26,503 nucleotides of DNA from CAMLHU01 sp049680185 (GTDB taxonomy: Bacteria; Gemmatimonadota; Gemmatimonadetes; Gemmatimonadales; GWC2-71-9), in contig JBAUHI010000039.1 in the NCBI GenBank assembly GCA_049680185.1, forward strand, positions 1 to 26,503. The letters are read 5' to 3'. Shown one piece after another: positions 1 through 9,156 of the stretch. The position numbers and the translations under genes are program-made. Within the stretch, counting starts at the first letter, position 1; each line of letters opens with the position of its first letter. The notes below the pieces were generated by a model. It was not told the DNA's origin and did no database searches. It worked only from the letters and a program-made list of their open reading frames with translations.

Positions 1-307
1 CCTCGGGCTTCGGCGCGGGAGGCGCTGCCACCGGGGCCGGTGCCGGGGTCGACGCCGCGGCCGACGCATCGGTCTCGATCCGGGCCACGATCGTCTGGAC
101 CGCCACGGTCTGACCTTCTTGCACCAAGATCTCGGCCAGCACGCCGGCGGTCGGTGCCGGGATCTCGGCGTCGACCTTGTCGGTGGAGATCTCGAAGATC
201 GGCTCGTCGCGCTTGACCGCGTCGCCGACCTTCTTCATCCACCGGGACAGCGTGCCCTCGGCGATGGATTCGCCCATCTGGGGCATGGGTACGTCGATGC
301 GGGCCAT
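1..307 (-). CDS. 2-oxo acid dehydrogenase E2 component, N-terminal lipoyl domain (partial)
   Basis: This is the start of the dihydrolipoamide acyltransferase (E2) core of a pyruvate or branched-chain 2-oxo acid dehydrogenase complex; the gene runs off the left edge after about 102 residues. Residues 1-78 form a lipoyl domain with the swinging-arm motif STDKVDAEIP, in which Lys44 should carry lipoate. It is followed by an Ala/Pro-rich linker (from about residue 80) typical of E2 proteins. The ATG at 307 is preceded by AGGGAGAT, a good ribosome binding site. E1-beta and E1-alpha lie upstream on the same strand, so E2 completes the expected E1a-E1b-E2 order, but the 269-bp gap to E1-beta is filled with repeats, which is odd for an operon. 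The substrate cannot be settled from this fragment. Confidence 0.9.
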   Translation of the reverse strand, partial: MARIDVPMPQMGESIAEGTLSRWMKKVGDAVKRDEPIFEISTDKVDAEIPAPTAGVLAEILVQEGQTVAVQTIVARIETDASAAASTPAPAPVAAPPAPKPE

Positions 308-340
308 CGTGATCTCCCTGCGGGATCGAATATTGTGGAC

Positions 341-567
341 TGAAAGCTATCAGCTATCAGCTCTCAGCGATGTGCTATCAGCTATCGGCTATCAGTCATC
401 GGCTAGCGGCTATCAGTTTTCGGCTAGCGGCTTTCAGCTATCAGCTATCAGCTCTCGACTTCCTACGAACAGTGTTCAGCAGGCATCAGTTCCCCGCTGG
501 ATGCTGACAGCTGATAGCTGACAGCTGACAGCTGATAGCTGACAGCTGACAGCTGATAGCTGATAAC
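341..567. repeat. Inverted blocks of GCTATCA-type heptamers
   Basis: This fills most of the gap between E1-beta and E2. The left block (about 341-456) is a degenerate run of the 7-base unit GCTATCA with variants GCTCTCA, GCTATCG and GCTAGCG. The right block (about 503-567) is a cleaner run of TGATAGC and TGACAGC, the reverse complement of the same unit. Between them lie about 45 bases with no clear structure. The two arms could pair into a long imperfect hairpin downstream of E1-beta. No protein reading across it is credible. The same unit recurs near 21.0 kb. Confidence 0.9.
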
Positions 568-576
568 TAGCCCCAC

Positions 577-1551
577 CTAATACCCCACCACCCACCGTGC
601 CGCCCGGACGATGTCGCTGGTCTGCGGCAACACGAACGCCTCCAGGGTCGGGGCGTACGGCAGGGGGACGTCGTGCGCAGCCACCCGCCGCACCGGCGCG
701 TCGAGCCATTCGAAGCAGTGCTCGTTGATCCGGGCCGTGATCTCGCCGGCGATCCCGCCGGTCACCGTGTCCTCGTGCACGATCAGGACCCGGTTGGTCT
801 TCCGCACAGTGGCGAAGATCGCCTCGTCGTCGAGCGGCGCCAACGTGCGGAGGTCGATCACCTCGACCGAGATCCCCTCCTGCGCCAGCTCCTCGGCCGC
901 CTCGAGCGACTTCCAGACCGTCGCCGCATAGGTGATGATCGAGAGGTCGGTCCCCTCGCGCGCCACCCGCGCCTCGCCGATCGGCACCAGGTGGTCTCCC
1001 GAGGGCATCGTGTCCTTGATCCGCCGGTAGAGATACTTGTGTTCGAAGAATAGCACGCAATCGTCGTCGCGGATGGCGCTCTTGAGGAGGCCCTTCGCGT
1101 CGGCGGCGGTGGCCGGATACACGATCTTGAGCCCGGGCGTGTGGAAGAACGCCGCCTCCGGGTTCTGCGAATGGAACGGGCCGCCCCGTACGTACCCTCC
1201 GCTGGGCCCCCGCACCACCATCGGACACCCCAGGAACGCACGATAACGCGCGGTGGCCACGTAGTTGGTGAGCATGTCGTAGCCGCAGGAGATGAAGTCG
1301 ATGAACTGCATCTCGCAGACCGGCCGCATCCCCATGTGGGCCGCGCCGGCCGCGGCACCGATGATGGCCGCTTCGCTGATCGGCGCATCGATGACCCGCT
1401 GGGCGCCGAACCGGTCGTGCAACCCCTCGGTGGCCTTGAAGGCGCCGCCGTAGGCGCCGATGTCCTCCCCCAGCAGAAAGACGTTCGGATCCCGTTCCAT
1501 CTCCTCGGCGAGACCCTGGCGGATCGCCTCGAGATAGGTGACCTCAGTCAT
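577..1551 (-). CDS. 2-oxo acid dehydrogenase E1 component, beta subunit
   Basis: This is the beta subunit of the thiamine-diphosphate-dependent E1 heterotetramer, which decarboxylates pyruvate or a branched-chain 2-oxo acid and passes the acyl group to E2. The 324 residues match the usual family length. Visible hallmarks are an N-terminus of the form TYLEAIRQGL, the GEDIGAYGG loop, the segment RVIDAPISEAAIIGAAAGAA and the conserved MQFIDFI region; the C-terminal part is the transketolase C domain. The ATG at 1551 sits inside the end of E1-alpha (ATGACTGA, 8-base overlap), which fixes this start and implies translational coupling. An open frame extends upstream but only through E1-alpha. The TAG stop lies about 10 bases from the repeat block. 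Whether the complex uses pyruvate or branched-chain substrates is not decided by sequence alone. Confidence 0.93.
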   Translation of the reverse strand: MTEVTYLEAIRQGLAEEMERDPNVFLLGEDIGAYGGAFKATEGLHDRFGAQRVIDAPISEAAIIGAAAGAAHMGMRPVCEMQFIDFISCGYDMLTNYVATARYRAFLGCPMVVRGPSGGYVRGGPFHSQNPEAAFFHTPGLKIVYPATAADAKGLLKSAIRDDDCVLFFEHKYLYRRIKDTMPSGDHLVPIGEARVAREGTDLSIITYAATVWKSLEAAEELAQEGISVEVIDLRTLAPLDDEAIFATVRKTNRVLIVHEDTVTGGIAGEITARINEHCFEWLDAPVRRVAAHDVPLPYAPTLEAFVLPQTSDIVRAARWVVGY

Positions 1552-2653
1552 TGTAGGTCCCCCATCCCTGCGCCCGCTCCGGATGGTGCTCGGGCCACTC
1601 GCCACCCTTCCGGTACCAGAGCGTCGGGGCCGTGGCCGGATCGGCGTACACGCCGTTGAGCGCATCCAGCGGTTCCGGCGCCGGCGACCGCTCCGCCTCG
1701 TCGGTGGCGGCATCGACCTCGACGCGCGTCCGCTCGTCGATGGCGGTGAGCGTCTCCGCGTCCACCCCGTACTCGGTCCGGAGCACCTTCATGTAGCGAT
1801 CGATCGGGTCGTTGTCGGAGGCCCACCGGTCGATCTCCCCCGGTGGCACATACGATTGGTCATCGTGTTCGGCGTGCCCCTTGCGGCGGTAGGTATGCAG
1901 TTCGATGAGCGAGGTGCCGCCCCCCTGCCGGGCGCGCTCGACCGCGTTCTTCGTCACGTCATACACCGCGAGGATGTCGTTGCCATCGGCCTCGAAACCG
2001 GGGATCCCGTATCCGGGCGCCTTGTCGACGAAGCGACGGGCCGCCGTCTGGCGGTGGGTCGGCGTCGAGTACGCGTAGCCGTTGTTCTCGATGATCACGA
2101 CGAGCGGGCATCGTTGCACCGCCGCGAAGTTGATCCCCTCGTGGAACGCGCCGGTGGAGGTGGCGCCGTCGCCCACGTACACCAGGCCGACCCGAGGTTC
2201 CCCGCGGAGGCGGAAGGAGAGCGTGACGCCGGCCATCACCGGCACCATGTCGCCCAGGTGGGAGATCTGCCCGATGAAGCCGCGCTCGGGGGAGCCGAAG
2301 TGGATGTTGAGTTCTCGTCCGCGGGTGGGGGAATCGCCCTTGGCCATGTACTGCCGAAGGATCTCGAGCGGGGTGGCGCCCTGCACCAGCATCGAGCCCA
2401 GGTTGCGGATCAGGGGCGAAAGGACATCACCCTTGGCGCGGTCGAGTGCGAAGGCGCTGCCGACCGAATCGGCCTCCTGGCCCAGCGAGCGAAAGAGGCC
2501 ACCCACCACCTTGGTCTGCCGGTAGAGCGCGACCAGTCGCTCCTCCAGCGTCCGGGTGAGCCGCATCCAGGAGTAGAGTTCGAGGAGCCGGGCGTGCGTG
2601 AGCCCGGCCGGAGGGGCCTTGGGGGGCGGGGCAGAAGGCGATGACGGCGGCAT
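1544..2653 (-). CDS. 2-oxo acid dehydrogenase E1 component, alpha subunit
   Basis: This subunit holds thiamine diphosphate in the E1 decarboxylase. The cofactor motif is clear: GDGATSTG followed about 25 residues later by IENN. Further family signs are SLGQEADSVG, GRELNIHFG with GQISHLGDMVP, and RKGHAEHDD, equivalent to the phosphorylation-loop region of E1-alpha proteins. The protein is 369 residues if it starts at the ATG at 2653. The open frame continues upstream to 2791, but that part runs through the hairpin after hppA and looks non-coding. No good Shine-Dalgarno lies before 2653; a candidate promoter is at 2693-2721. The stop overlaps the start of E1-beta. The N-terminus is Pro/Ala-rich and may be disordered. 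The function is secure; pyruvate versus branched-chain specificity is not. Confidence 0.92.
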   Translation of the reverse strand: MPPSSPSAPPPKAPPAGLTHARLLELYSWMRLTRTLEERLVALYRQTKVVGGLFRSLGQEADSVGSAFALDRAKGDVLSPLIRNLGSMLVQGATPLEILRQYMAKGDSPTRGRELNIHFGSPERGFIGQISHLGDMVPVMAGVTLSFRLRGEPRVGLVYVGDGATSTGAFHEGINFAAVQRCPLVVIIENNGYAYSTPTHRQTAARRFVDKAPGYGIPGFEADGNDILAVYDVTKNAVERARQGGGTSLIELHTYRRKGHAEHDDQSYVPPGEIDRWASDNDPIDRYMKVLRTEYGVDAETLTAIDERTRVEVDAATDEAERSPAPEPLDALNGVYADPATAPTLWYRKGGEWPEHHPERAQGWGTYND

Positions 2654-2692
2654 CCGGATCCAGATTGAAGAGCGCGCAAATACCGAGCGAGA

Positions 2693-2721
2693 AAGATTTC
2701 CCTCCTGGCGGGGGGAGTCAA
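2693..2721 (-). promoter_or_regulatory. Candidate sigma-70-like promoter for E1-alpha
   Basis: Read on the minus strand, TTGACT (2721-2716) is followed after exactly 17 bases by AATCTT (2698-2693). Transcription from here would give a leader of roughly 30 bases before the ATG at 2653. The -35 hexamer is identical to that of the candidate promoter before the Fe-S carrier gene near 12.16 kb. The -10 match is modest. Confidence 0.4.
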
Positions 2722-2735
2722 GGAAGGTGGACCGG

Positions 2736-2786
2736 GAACACTGAACGGGGGGCCCGGATCGCTCCGCAGCCCCCCGTTCACTGTTC
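2736..2786 (-). terminator. Hairpin after hppA, built from GTTCACC-type repeat
   Basis: TGAACGGGGGGC at 2742-2753 is a perfect inverted copy of GCCCCCCGTTCA at 2769-2780, with a 15-base loop. The stem extends about five more pairs after one mismatch (2741/2781). It starts 12 bases beyond the hppA stop codon, so it probably ends the hppA transcript. There is no T-run after the stem. The right arm reads GTTCACTGTTCACCATTGAC, which is the same heptamer style as the repeat near 5.7 kb. Confidence 0.6.
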
Positions 2787-2798
2787 ACCATTGACGCG

Positions 2799-5270
<2,472 letters not shown>

Positions 5271-5294
5271 GGGTGTGGGTCTTTCCTGAAGTGC

Positions 5295-5338
5295 CGGGGA
5301 AGCGTCCCCGTGCGGCCGGGCGGCGGCCCCGCCCGGTC
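5295..5338 (-). terminator. Two tandem hairpins between the 96-aa gene and hppA
   Basis: CGGGGA-AGCG-TCCCCG (5295-5310) is a perfect 6-bp stem with a tetraloop. CCGGGCG (5316-5322) pairs with CGCCCGG (5330-5336) around a 7-base loop, and the stem can grow with a wobble pair. Both follow the stop of the 96-aa gene at 5345 and precede hppA, so they probably terminate the inositol-lipid operon. No T-run follows either stem. Confidence 0.45.
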
Positions 5339-5344
5339 GATGGA

Positions 5345-5635
5345 TCAGTAGGCCCCCCGGAGCGCATGCCCCGGTTCGGCCAAGGTGTGTACGATGGCCA
5401 GGAAACGCTTGGCCAACTTGTCGGCCTCGCTCTCGGCCGGCTGGTCGGTATCGACCGTGATCCTGGTGTAGTGCCCGCCCTCTGCCTCCACCCCCACTCC
5501 GATGTGGCCCATCGTCCCGGTGAACCGGCGACGACGCTCCCCCTCCTCGGCCGGCGTGAGCCGTGCGCCGAAGAACGTGGTGGCACGCGCCATCACTTCG
5601 GACGGGCTCACGGAGGTGCGGTGGAAATATTTCAT
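5345..5635 (-). CDS. Hypothetical protein, 96 aa
   Basis: I do not recognise this protein. It begins MKYFHRTSVSPSEV, is soluble with no signal peptide or membrane segment, and has a central basic stretch (GERRRRF, about residues 32-38) followed by a strand-rich part containing GHIGVGVEAEGGHYTRITV. The C-terminal third (ADKLAKRFLAIVHTL) looks like an amphipathic helix. The layout (helix, beta strands, long C-terminal helix) would fit a small alpha/beta binding domain, but that is speculation. The open frame extends upstream to 5734, but that part is repeat sequence; the ATG at 5635 has only a weak GGAG about 13 bases upstream. It is the last gene after inositol-phosphate synthase, separated by a heptamer repeat, and two hairpins follow it. 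Confidence 0.6.
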   Translation of the reverse strand: MKYFHRTSVSPSEVMARATTFFGARLTPAEEGERRRRFTGTMGHIGVGVEAEGGHYTRITVDTDQPAESEADKLAKRFLAIVHTLAEPGHALRGAY

Positions 5636-5661
5636 CGGGCGATCGGGCTCCGTCGTCGGTG

Positions 5662-5771
5662 AAGACGGTGAACGGTCAATGGTGAAGGGTGAACGGGGTG
5701 TTCCTTCGGCCGAAGCGAACGGCGCCAATGCCAACTGCTGCCCCCGTTGACCGCTCCCCTTTTACCGTTCA
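5662..5771. repeat. Inverted blocks of GGTGAAC/GTTCACC-type repeat
   Basis: The left arm (5664-5697) is a degenerate run of GGTGAAC with variants GGTCAAT and GGTGAAG. The right arm (about 5748-5771) contains GTTGACC and CCGTTCAC, the inverse orientation. About 50 bases lie between. The right arm includes the TGA stop codon of the inositol-phosphate synthase gene (5769-5771), so the repeat abuts the gene end exactly. Related units form the hairpin after hppA (2736-2786). Confidence 0.8.
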
Positions 5772-7103
5772 CTTCTTTTCGTAGTACTCCATCCCCAGAT
5801 GGGTGATCGGCTCTTCGCCCATCAACCAGCGGAGCGTGTTCTTGAGCTTGGTCTGCTGGATGAACAGGTCGTGCTCCGGATACAGCCCCTTCGCGACCTG
5901 CGGACTCTTGAAGTAGAACGAGAGCCACTCCTGGATCCCCGACATCCGCGCCCGCTGGGCCAGGTCGAAATAGAGTGCCAGGTCGAGGACCAGCGGGGCC
6001 GCCAGGATGGAGTCACGACAGAGGAAGTCGACCTTGATCTGCATCGGGTAGCCGAGCCACCCGAAGATGTCGATGTTGTCCCACCCCTCCTTGTTGTCCC
6101 CACGCGGCGGGTAGTAGTTGATCCGCACCTTGTGGTACATCTTGGCGTAGAGCTGGGGGTACATCTTCGGCTGCAGGATGTATTCCAGCACGCCCAGTTT
6201 CGACTCTTCCTTGGTCTTGAAGTTGTCCGGGTCATCCAGGACCTCGCCGTCGCGATTGCCGAGGATGTTCGTGGAATACCACCCCGACACGCCAAGCATC
6301 CGCGCCTTGAACATCGGCGCGAGCACGGTCTTCATCAGGGTCTGGCCGGTCTTGAAGTCTTTCCCGCCGATGGGCACGCCCTTGTCGATGGCCAGCTGTT
6401 CGAGGGCCGGGAAATCGCAGGACAGGTTCGGTGCACCGTTGGCGTACGGAATGCCCTCCATGATCGCCGCATAGGCATAGAGCATCGACGGCGCGATGGT
6501 CGCGTCACTGGCGTCCATCGCCTTCTCGAACGCGGCGAGCGACTGGTGGGCAGGTCCGGTCTGCAGGTACGCCTCGGTCGAGGCGCACCACACCATCACC
6601 ACGCGGTCGAGCTTGTGCCGGGCCTTGAAGTCCCGGATGTCCTTCCGCAGCTGCTCCGCCAGGTCGCGCTTGCTTTTCCCCTGCTTGACGTTCTTCCCCT
6701 CGAGGCGCTTGACGAACTGCTGGTCGAACACGGCGGGCATCGGCACGATGGACTTGAGGAATGCCGCGATCGGCTCGATGTGCTCGTGGCGCTCCAGCAC
6801 ACCGCAGTGCAGGGCCGACTCATACGCGTTGTCCGGCACCGGATCCCACGCCGTGAAGACGAGGTCCTCGAGCGCCGCGAGCGGAATGAAGTCCTTGATG
6901 AGCGGCGTCCGGCCCTCGGTCCGCTTGCCCAGCCGGATGGTGCCCATCTGGGTCAGCGACCCGAAGGCCTGTGCGCGGCCGGTGCGGACCAGCTCAACCC
7001 CGGCAATGAACGTCGACGCGACGGCGCCGAGCCCAACACACATCACACCCAATTTCCCCTTGGCGGGGGCGATCTCCCGAGCTGCCTGCGTCACTGCATC
7101 CAT
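5769..7103 (-). CDS. ino1: Inositol-3-phosphate synthase
   Basis: This NAD-dependent enzyme converts glucose 6-phosphate to L-myo-inositol 3-phosphate (1L-myo-inositol 1-phosphate), the committed step of inositol synthesis. The Rossmann glycine loop is near the N-terminus (GLGAVASTFIAG). Family signatures follow: SPSMLYAYA-like helix (APSMLYAYAAIMEG), NGAPNLSCDFPA, the active-site block PIGGKDFKTGQT, SGWYSTNILGNRDG and the KVDFLCRDSILAAPL segment. Length (about 444 aa) is that of the compact prokaryotic form. The start is uncertain: ATG at 7103 is used here; GTG at 7112 gives three more residues, and GTG at 7094 is better spaced from GGAAAGG. The CDP-alcohol phosphatidyltransferase ends 36 bases upstream, so the product probably feeds phosphatidylinositol-type lipid synthesis. 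Confidence 0.93.
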   Translation of the reverse strand: MDAVTQAAREIAPAKGKLGVMCVGLGAVASTFIAGVELVRTGRAQAFGSLTQMGTIRLGKRTEGRTPLIKDFIPLAALEDLVFTAWDPVPDNAYESALHCGVLERHEHIEPIAAFLKSIVPMPAVFDQQFVKRLEGKNVKQGKSKRDLAEQLRKDIRDFKARHKLDRVVMVWCASTEAYLQTGPAHQSLAAFEKAMDASDATIAPSMLYAYAAIMEGIPYANGAPNLSCDFPALEQLAIDKGVPIGGKDFKTGQTLMKTVLAPMFKARMLGVSGWYSTNILGNRDGEVLDDPDNFKTKEESKLGVLEYILQPKMYPQLYAKMYHKVRINYYPPRGDNKEGWDNIDIFGWLGYPMQIKVDFLCRDSILAAPLVLDLALYFDLAQRARMSGIQEWLSFYFKSPQVAKGLYPEHDLFIQQTKLKNTLRWLMGEEPITHLGMEYYEKK

Positions 7104-7139
7104 CCTTTCCACTTCGACCGACCGATCGGGATCACGAAC

Positions 7140-7769
7140 TCACCCCGCCCGCGCACCCTCGGTCTGGCGATAGACATAGACGAACCGCTGTACCACCGTG
7201 ATGATCGACGCCAGCGCGAGCGCGGCGACGATGACCTCCAACACCACTCCCCGGGGACCGGCACCGACCAGCAGCGACGGGACGCCGAGCCCGATGATCC
7301 GTTCCGCCCGCTGCGCGATCCCCACCTTGCAGTCGACCCCGATCCCCTCGGCCCGCGCCCGGGCATACGACACCAGGAGCGAACTCAACACCGCCACCAT
7401 GCAGGTGAGGACCGCCAGTTCCCGCCACGCGACGTCCGGCGCGGAGAGCAGGTAGATCGCGATGCCGATGAAGGTGGCACCATCACCCACCCGGTCGAGC
7501 GTCGAGTCGTAAAAGGCGCCGAACGGGGTGGCCAGGCCACCCGCCCGCGCCACCTGCCCATCAAGCGTGTCGGCGATCCCGCTCAACAGCAGCAGGGCGC
7601 CGCCCCACCGGATCGAGCCGAACGCATAGCAGACCGCCGACACGATCACCACCACCGTGCCCACGGACGTGATGGTATTGGGGCGGATGCCGGCGCGAAC
7701 AAGGACGTTCACGGCCGGACGGACCGTCCCGTAGTACACGCGCTCAGCGACAGCGGGCACCAGCTTCAA
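7140..7769 (-). CDS. CDP-alcohol phosphatidyltransferase, probably phosphatidylinositol-phosphate synthase
   Basis: This inner-membrane enzyme transfers a phosphatidyl group from CDP-diacylglycerol to an alcohol. The family signature is complete: D67-x2-D70-G-x2-A-R75-x8-G84-x3-D88-x3-D92. About six hydrophobic segments are visible and the protein is 209 residues, normal for the family. The start is a TTG at 7769 with GAGGAAA about 9 bases upstream; the GTG at 7802 is an alternative, and the longer open frame to 8102 overlaps namZ and is not credible. Directly downstream is inositol-phosphate synthase, so the likely acceptor is inositol phosphate, as in the PIP synthases of mycobacteria and Bacteroides. 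Glycerol-phosphate or serine acceptors cannot be excluded from the motif alone. A promoter lies at 7832-7860. Confidence 0.85.
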   Translation of the reverse strand: MKLVPAVAERVYYGTVRPAVNVLVRAGIRPNTITSVGTVVVIVSAVCYAFGSIRWGGALLLLSGIADTLDGQVARAGGLATPFGAFYDSTLDRVGDGATFIGIAIYLLSAPDVAWRELAVLTCMVAVLSSLLVSYARARAEGIGVDCKVGIAQRAERIIGLGVPSLLVGAGPRGVVLEVIVAALALASIITVVQRFVYVYRQTEGARAG

Positions 7770-7831
7770 CGCTCGGGTTTCCTCGGATACCGGGGAGATC
7801 ACCCTCCGCCCTGCGGCCGACGGAGAGCCAA

Positions 7832-7860
7832 AGGATAACCGCCACAACAACCTGGGGCAA
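7832..7860 (-). promoter_or_regulatory. Candidate promoter for the phosphatidyltransferase-ino1 operon
   Basis: On the minus strand, TTGCCC (7860-7855) and TATCCT (7837-7832) are separated by 17 bases. Transcription would start about 55 bases before the TTG at 7769. The site lies in the 142-bp gap between namZ's stop and this operon, the only non-coding space available for a promoter. Confidence 0.4.
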
Positions 7861-7911
7861 TCGGCCGCGGACCGCACGCCGCAACGATTTCCGGCCCGGA
7901 CCGCCAGTCCA

Positions 7912-9156
7912 CTATCGGGCCGCACCGGGATAGATGAGGAAGGGTGCCCGGCGCAGAAGGAACGCCGTCCGACCTGCAGCCCAACCCCGTACGATGCGCG
8001 CCGGCGCCTCGTCCCGTTGGAGCGCCAGCCGAAGCTCCGGGCCACCGGCGAGTCGGTCGAACTGGGCCTGGAGGAATGCGAACCTCCCCGGATGCACCGC
8101 ACGGATGGCGTCGAGCAGGTAGACCGCGGTCACGGTGGGGTCGTAGCTCTCCCGGTCGGTGACCGTGAGTCGAATGCCCTGGAGCAGCGTGTCGGCGTAT
8201 TTCCCGTCTCCCGGCCCATGAGGCGTGAAGGTCACGCCGCGGAACGAGACACCCGGCGACCGGCTCCGACGCAGCCGCGCCAGCACCGCGACGGTGTCGA
8301 GCCACGGCGCGCCGATCTGCTCGAAGGGCGCGTCACTCCCTCGGCCGACGGACAGGTCGGTCCCCTCGAAGAGGCAGAGTCCCGGATAGTGGAACAGGCT
8401 CTCGAGGGTCGGGAGGTTGGGGCTGGGGGATACGAACGGCAGCCCGGTGGCATCGAACGCCTGGTCCCGTCGCCAACCTCGGACCGGGATCACCGACAGG
8501 TCGGTGGTGAGCTTGAGATCGCTCCGGGCCAGGCGCGCCAGCTCCCCCAGGGTCATCCCGTAGCGCATCGGCACCGCCAGGAGACCGACATCGGAGGAGA
8601 ACGCCGGGTCGAGGACGTTGCCCTGCACCGCCCCGCCGATCGGGTCGGGACGGTCGAGGATCACGACCGGCATATGGGCCCGCTCCGCACCCCGCATCAC
8701 GTCGACCGCGGTGGCCAGGTAGGTGTAGTAGCGTGCCCCGACATCCTGCAGGTCCACGAGAAGGACATCCAATCCGCTGAGCACCTGCGCCGATGGCACC
8801 CGCATCTGGCCATAGAGGCTGTAGATTGGGAGACCGGTGGCCGAGTCAGTGCTTGAGGCCACAGCGGCACCCGGTGCGGCGGTCCCGCGGTAACCATGTT
8901 CGGGGCTGAAGAGCGCCACGACGTCGATGCCGGCCGTGCGGAGCCGCTGGACGTCGCTCTCACCCTTGGCGTCGACGCCGGACTGATTGGTGACGAGCCC
9001 GACGCGCCGTCCGCGCACCAGGGCCAGGCTGTCGGTGAGCAGCACATCGATCCCGGAGGCCACCGCCGCCGGTACCGGCGCCAGCGAAGGCGCCGACCGG
9101 GCACAGCCGCCCGCGACCACCACCAGCATACACCCCACAGCGAGCCGTCCGTGCAT
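7912..9156 (-). CDS. namZ: NamZ-type exo-beta-N-acetylmuramidase (DUF1343), lipoprotein
   Basis: DUF1343 proteins include NamZ of Bacillus subtilis, which removes MurNAc from the non-reducing end of peptidoglycan chains. The 414-residue length fits. Residues 1-18 are a lipoprotein signal peptide with lipobox AGG-Cys18, so the enzyme should be anchored in the periplasm or outer membrane. Conserved motifs are VGLVTNQSG (52-60), SPEHGYRG (84-91, with Glu86 and His87 in the presumed active site), DLQDVGARYYTY, ILDRPDP and VPMRYGMTLGEL. The start is the ATG at 9156; its first six bases overlap the start of the divergent nagZ gene. AAGGA lies about 12 bases before it. The upstream open frame runs antisense through nagZ and is discarded. 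With nagZ and the AmiE-like gene it forms the same enzyme trio as the B. subtilis muropeptide-rescue operon, but divergently arranged. Confidence 0.9.
   Translation of the reverse strand: MHGRLAVGCMLVVVAGGCARSAPSLAPVPAAVASGIDVLLTDSLALVRGRRVGLVTNQSGVDAKGESDVQRLRTAGIDVVALFSPEHGYRGTAAPGAAVASSTDSATGLPIYSLYGQMRVPSAQVLSGLDVLLVDLQDVGARYYTYLATAVDVMRGAERAHMPVVILDRPDPIGGAVQGNVLDPAFSSDVGLLAVPMRYGMTLGELARLARSDLKLTTDLSVIPVRGWRRDQAFDATGLPFVSPSPNLPTLESLFHYPGLCLFEGTDLSVGRGSDAPFEQIGAPWLDTVAVLARLRRSRSPGVSFRGVTFTPHGPGDGKYADTLLQGIRLTVTDRESYDPTVTAVYLLDAIRAVHPGRFAFLQAQFDRLAGGPELRLALQRDEAPARIVRGWAAGRTAFLLRRAPFLIYPGAAR

Noticed and set aside
341..567. CRISPR-like array of short repeats
   Set aside because: Units are only 7 bases, directly adjacent, with no unique spacers and inverted halves; no cas gene is near.
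5799..7838. Long plus-strand open frame (679 codons) opposite ino1 and the phosphatidyltransferase
   Set aside because: It is antisense to two well-supported genes, is Arg/His/Asp-rich low-complexity, and has no recognisable domain; it reflects GC-rich codon use.
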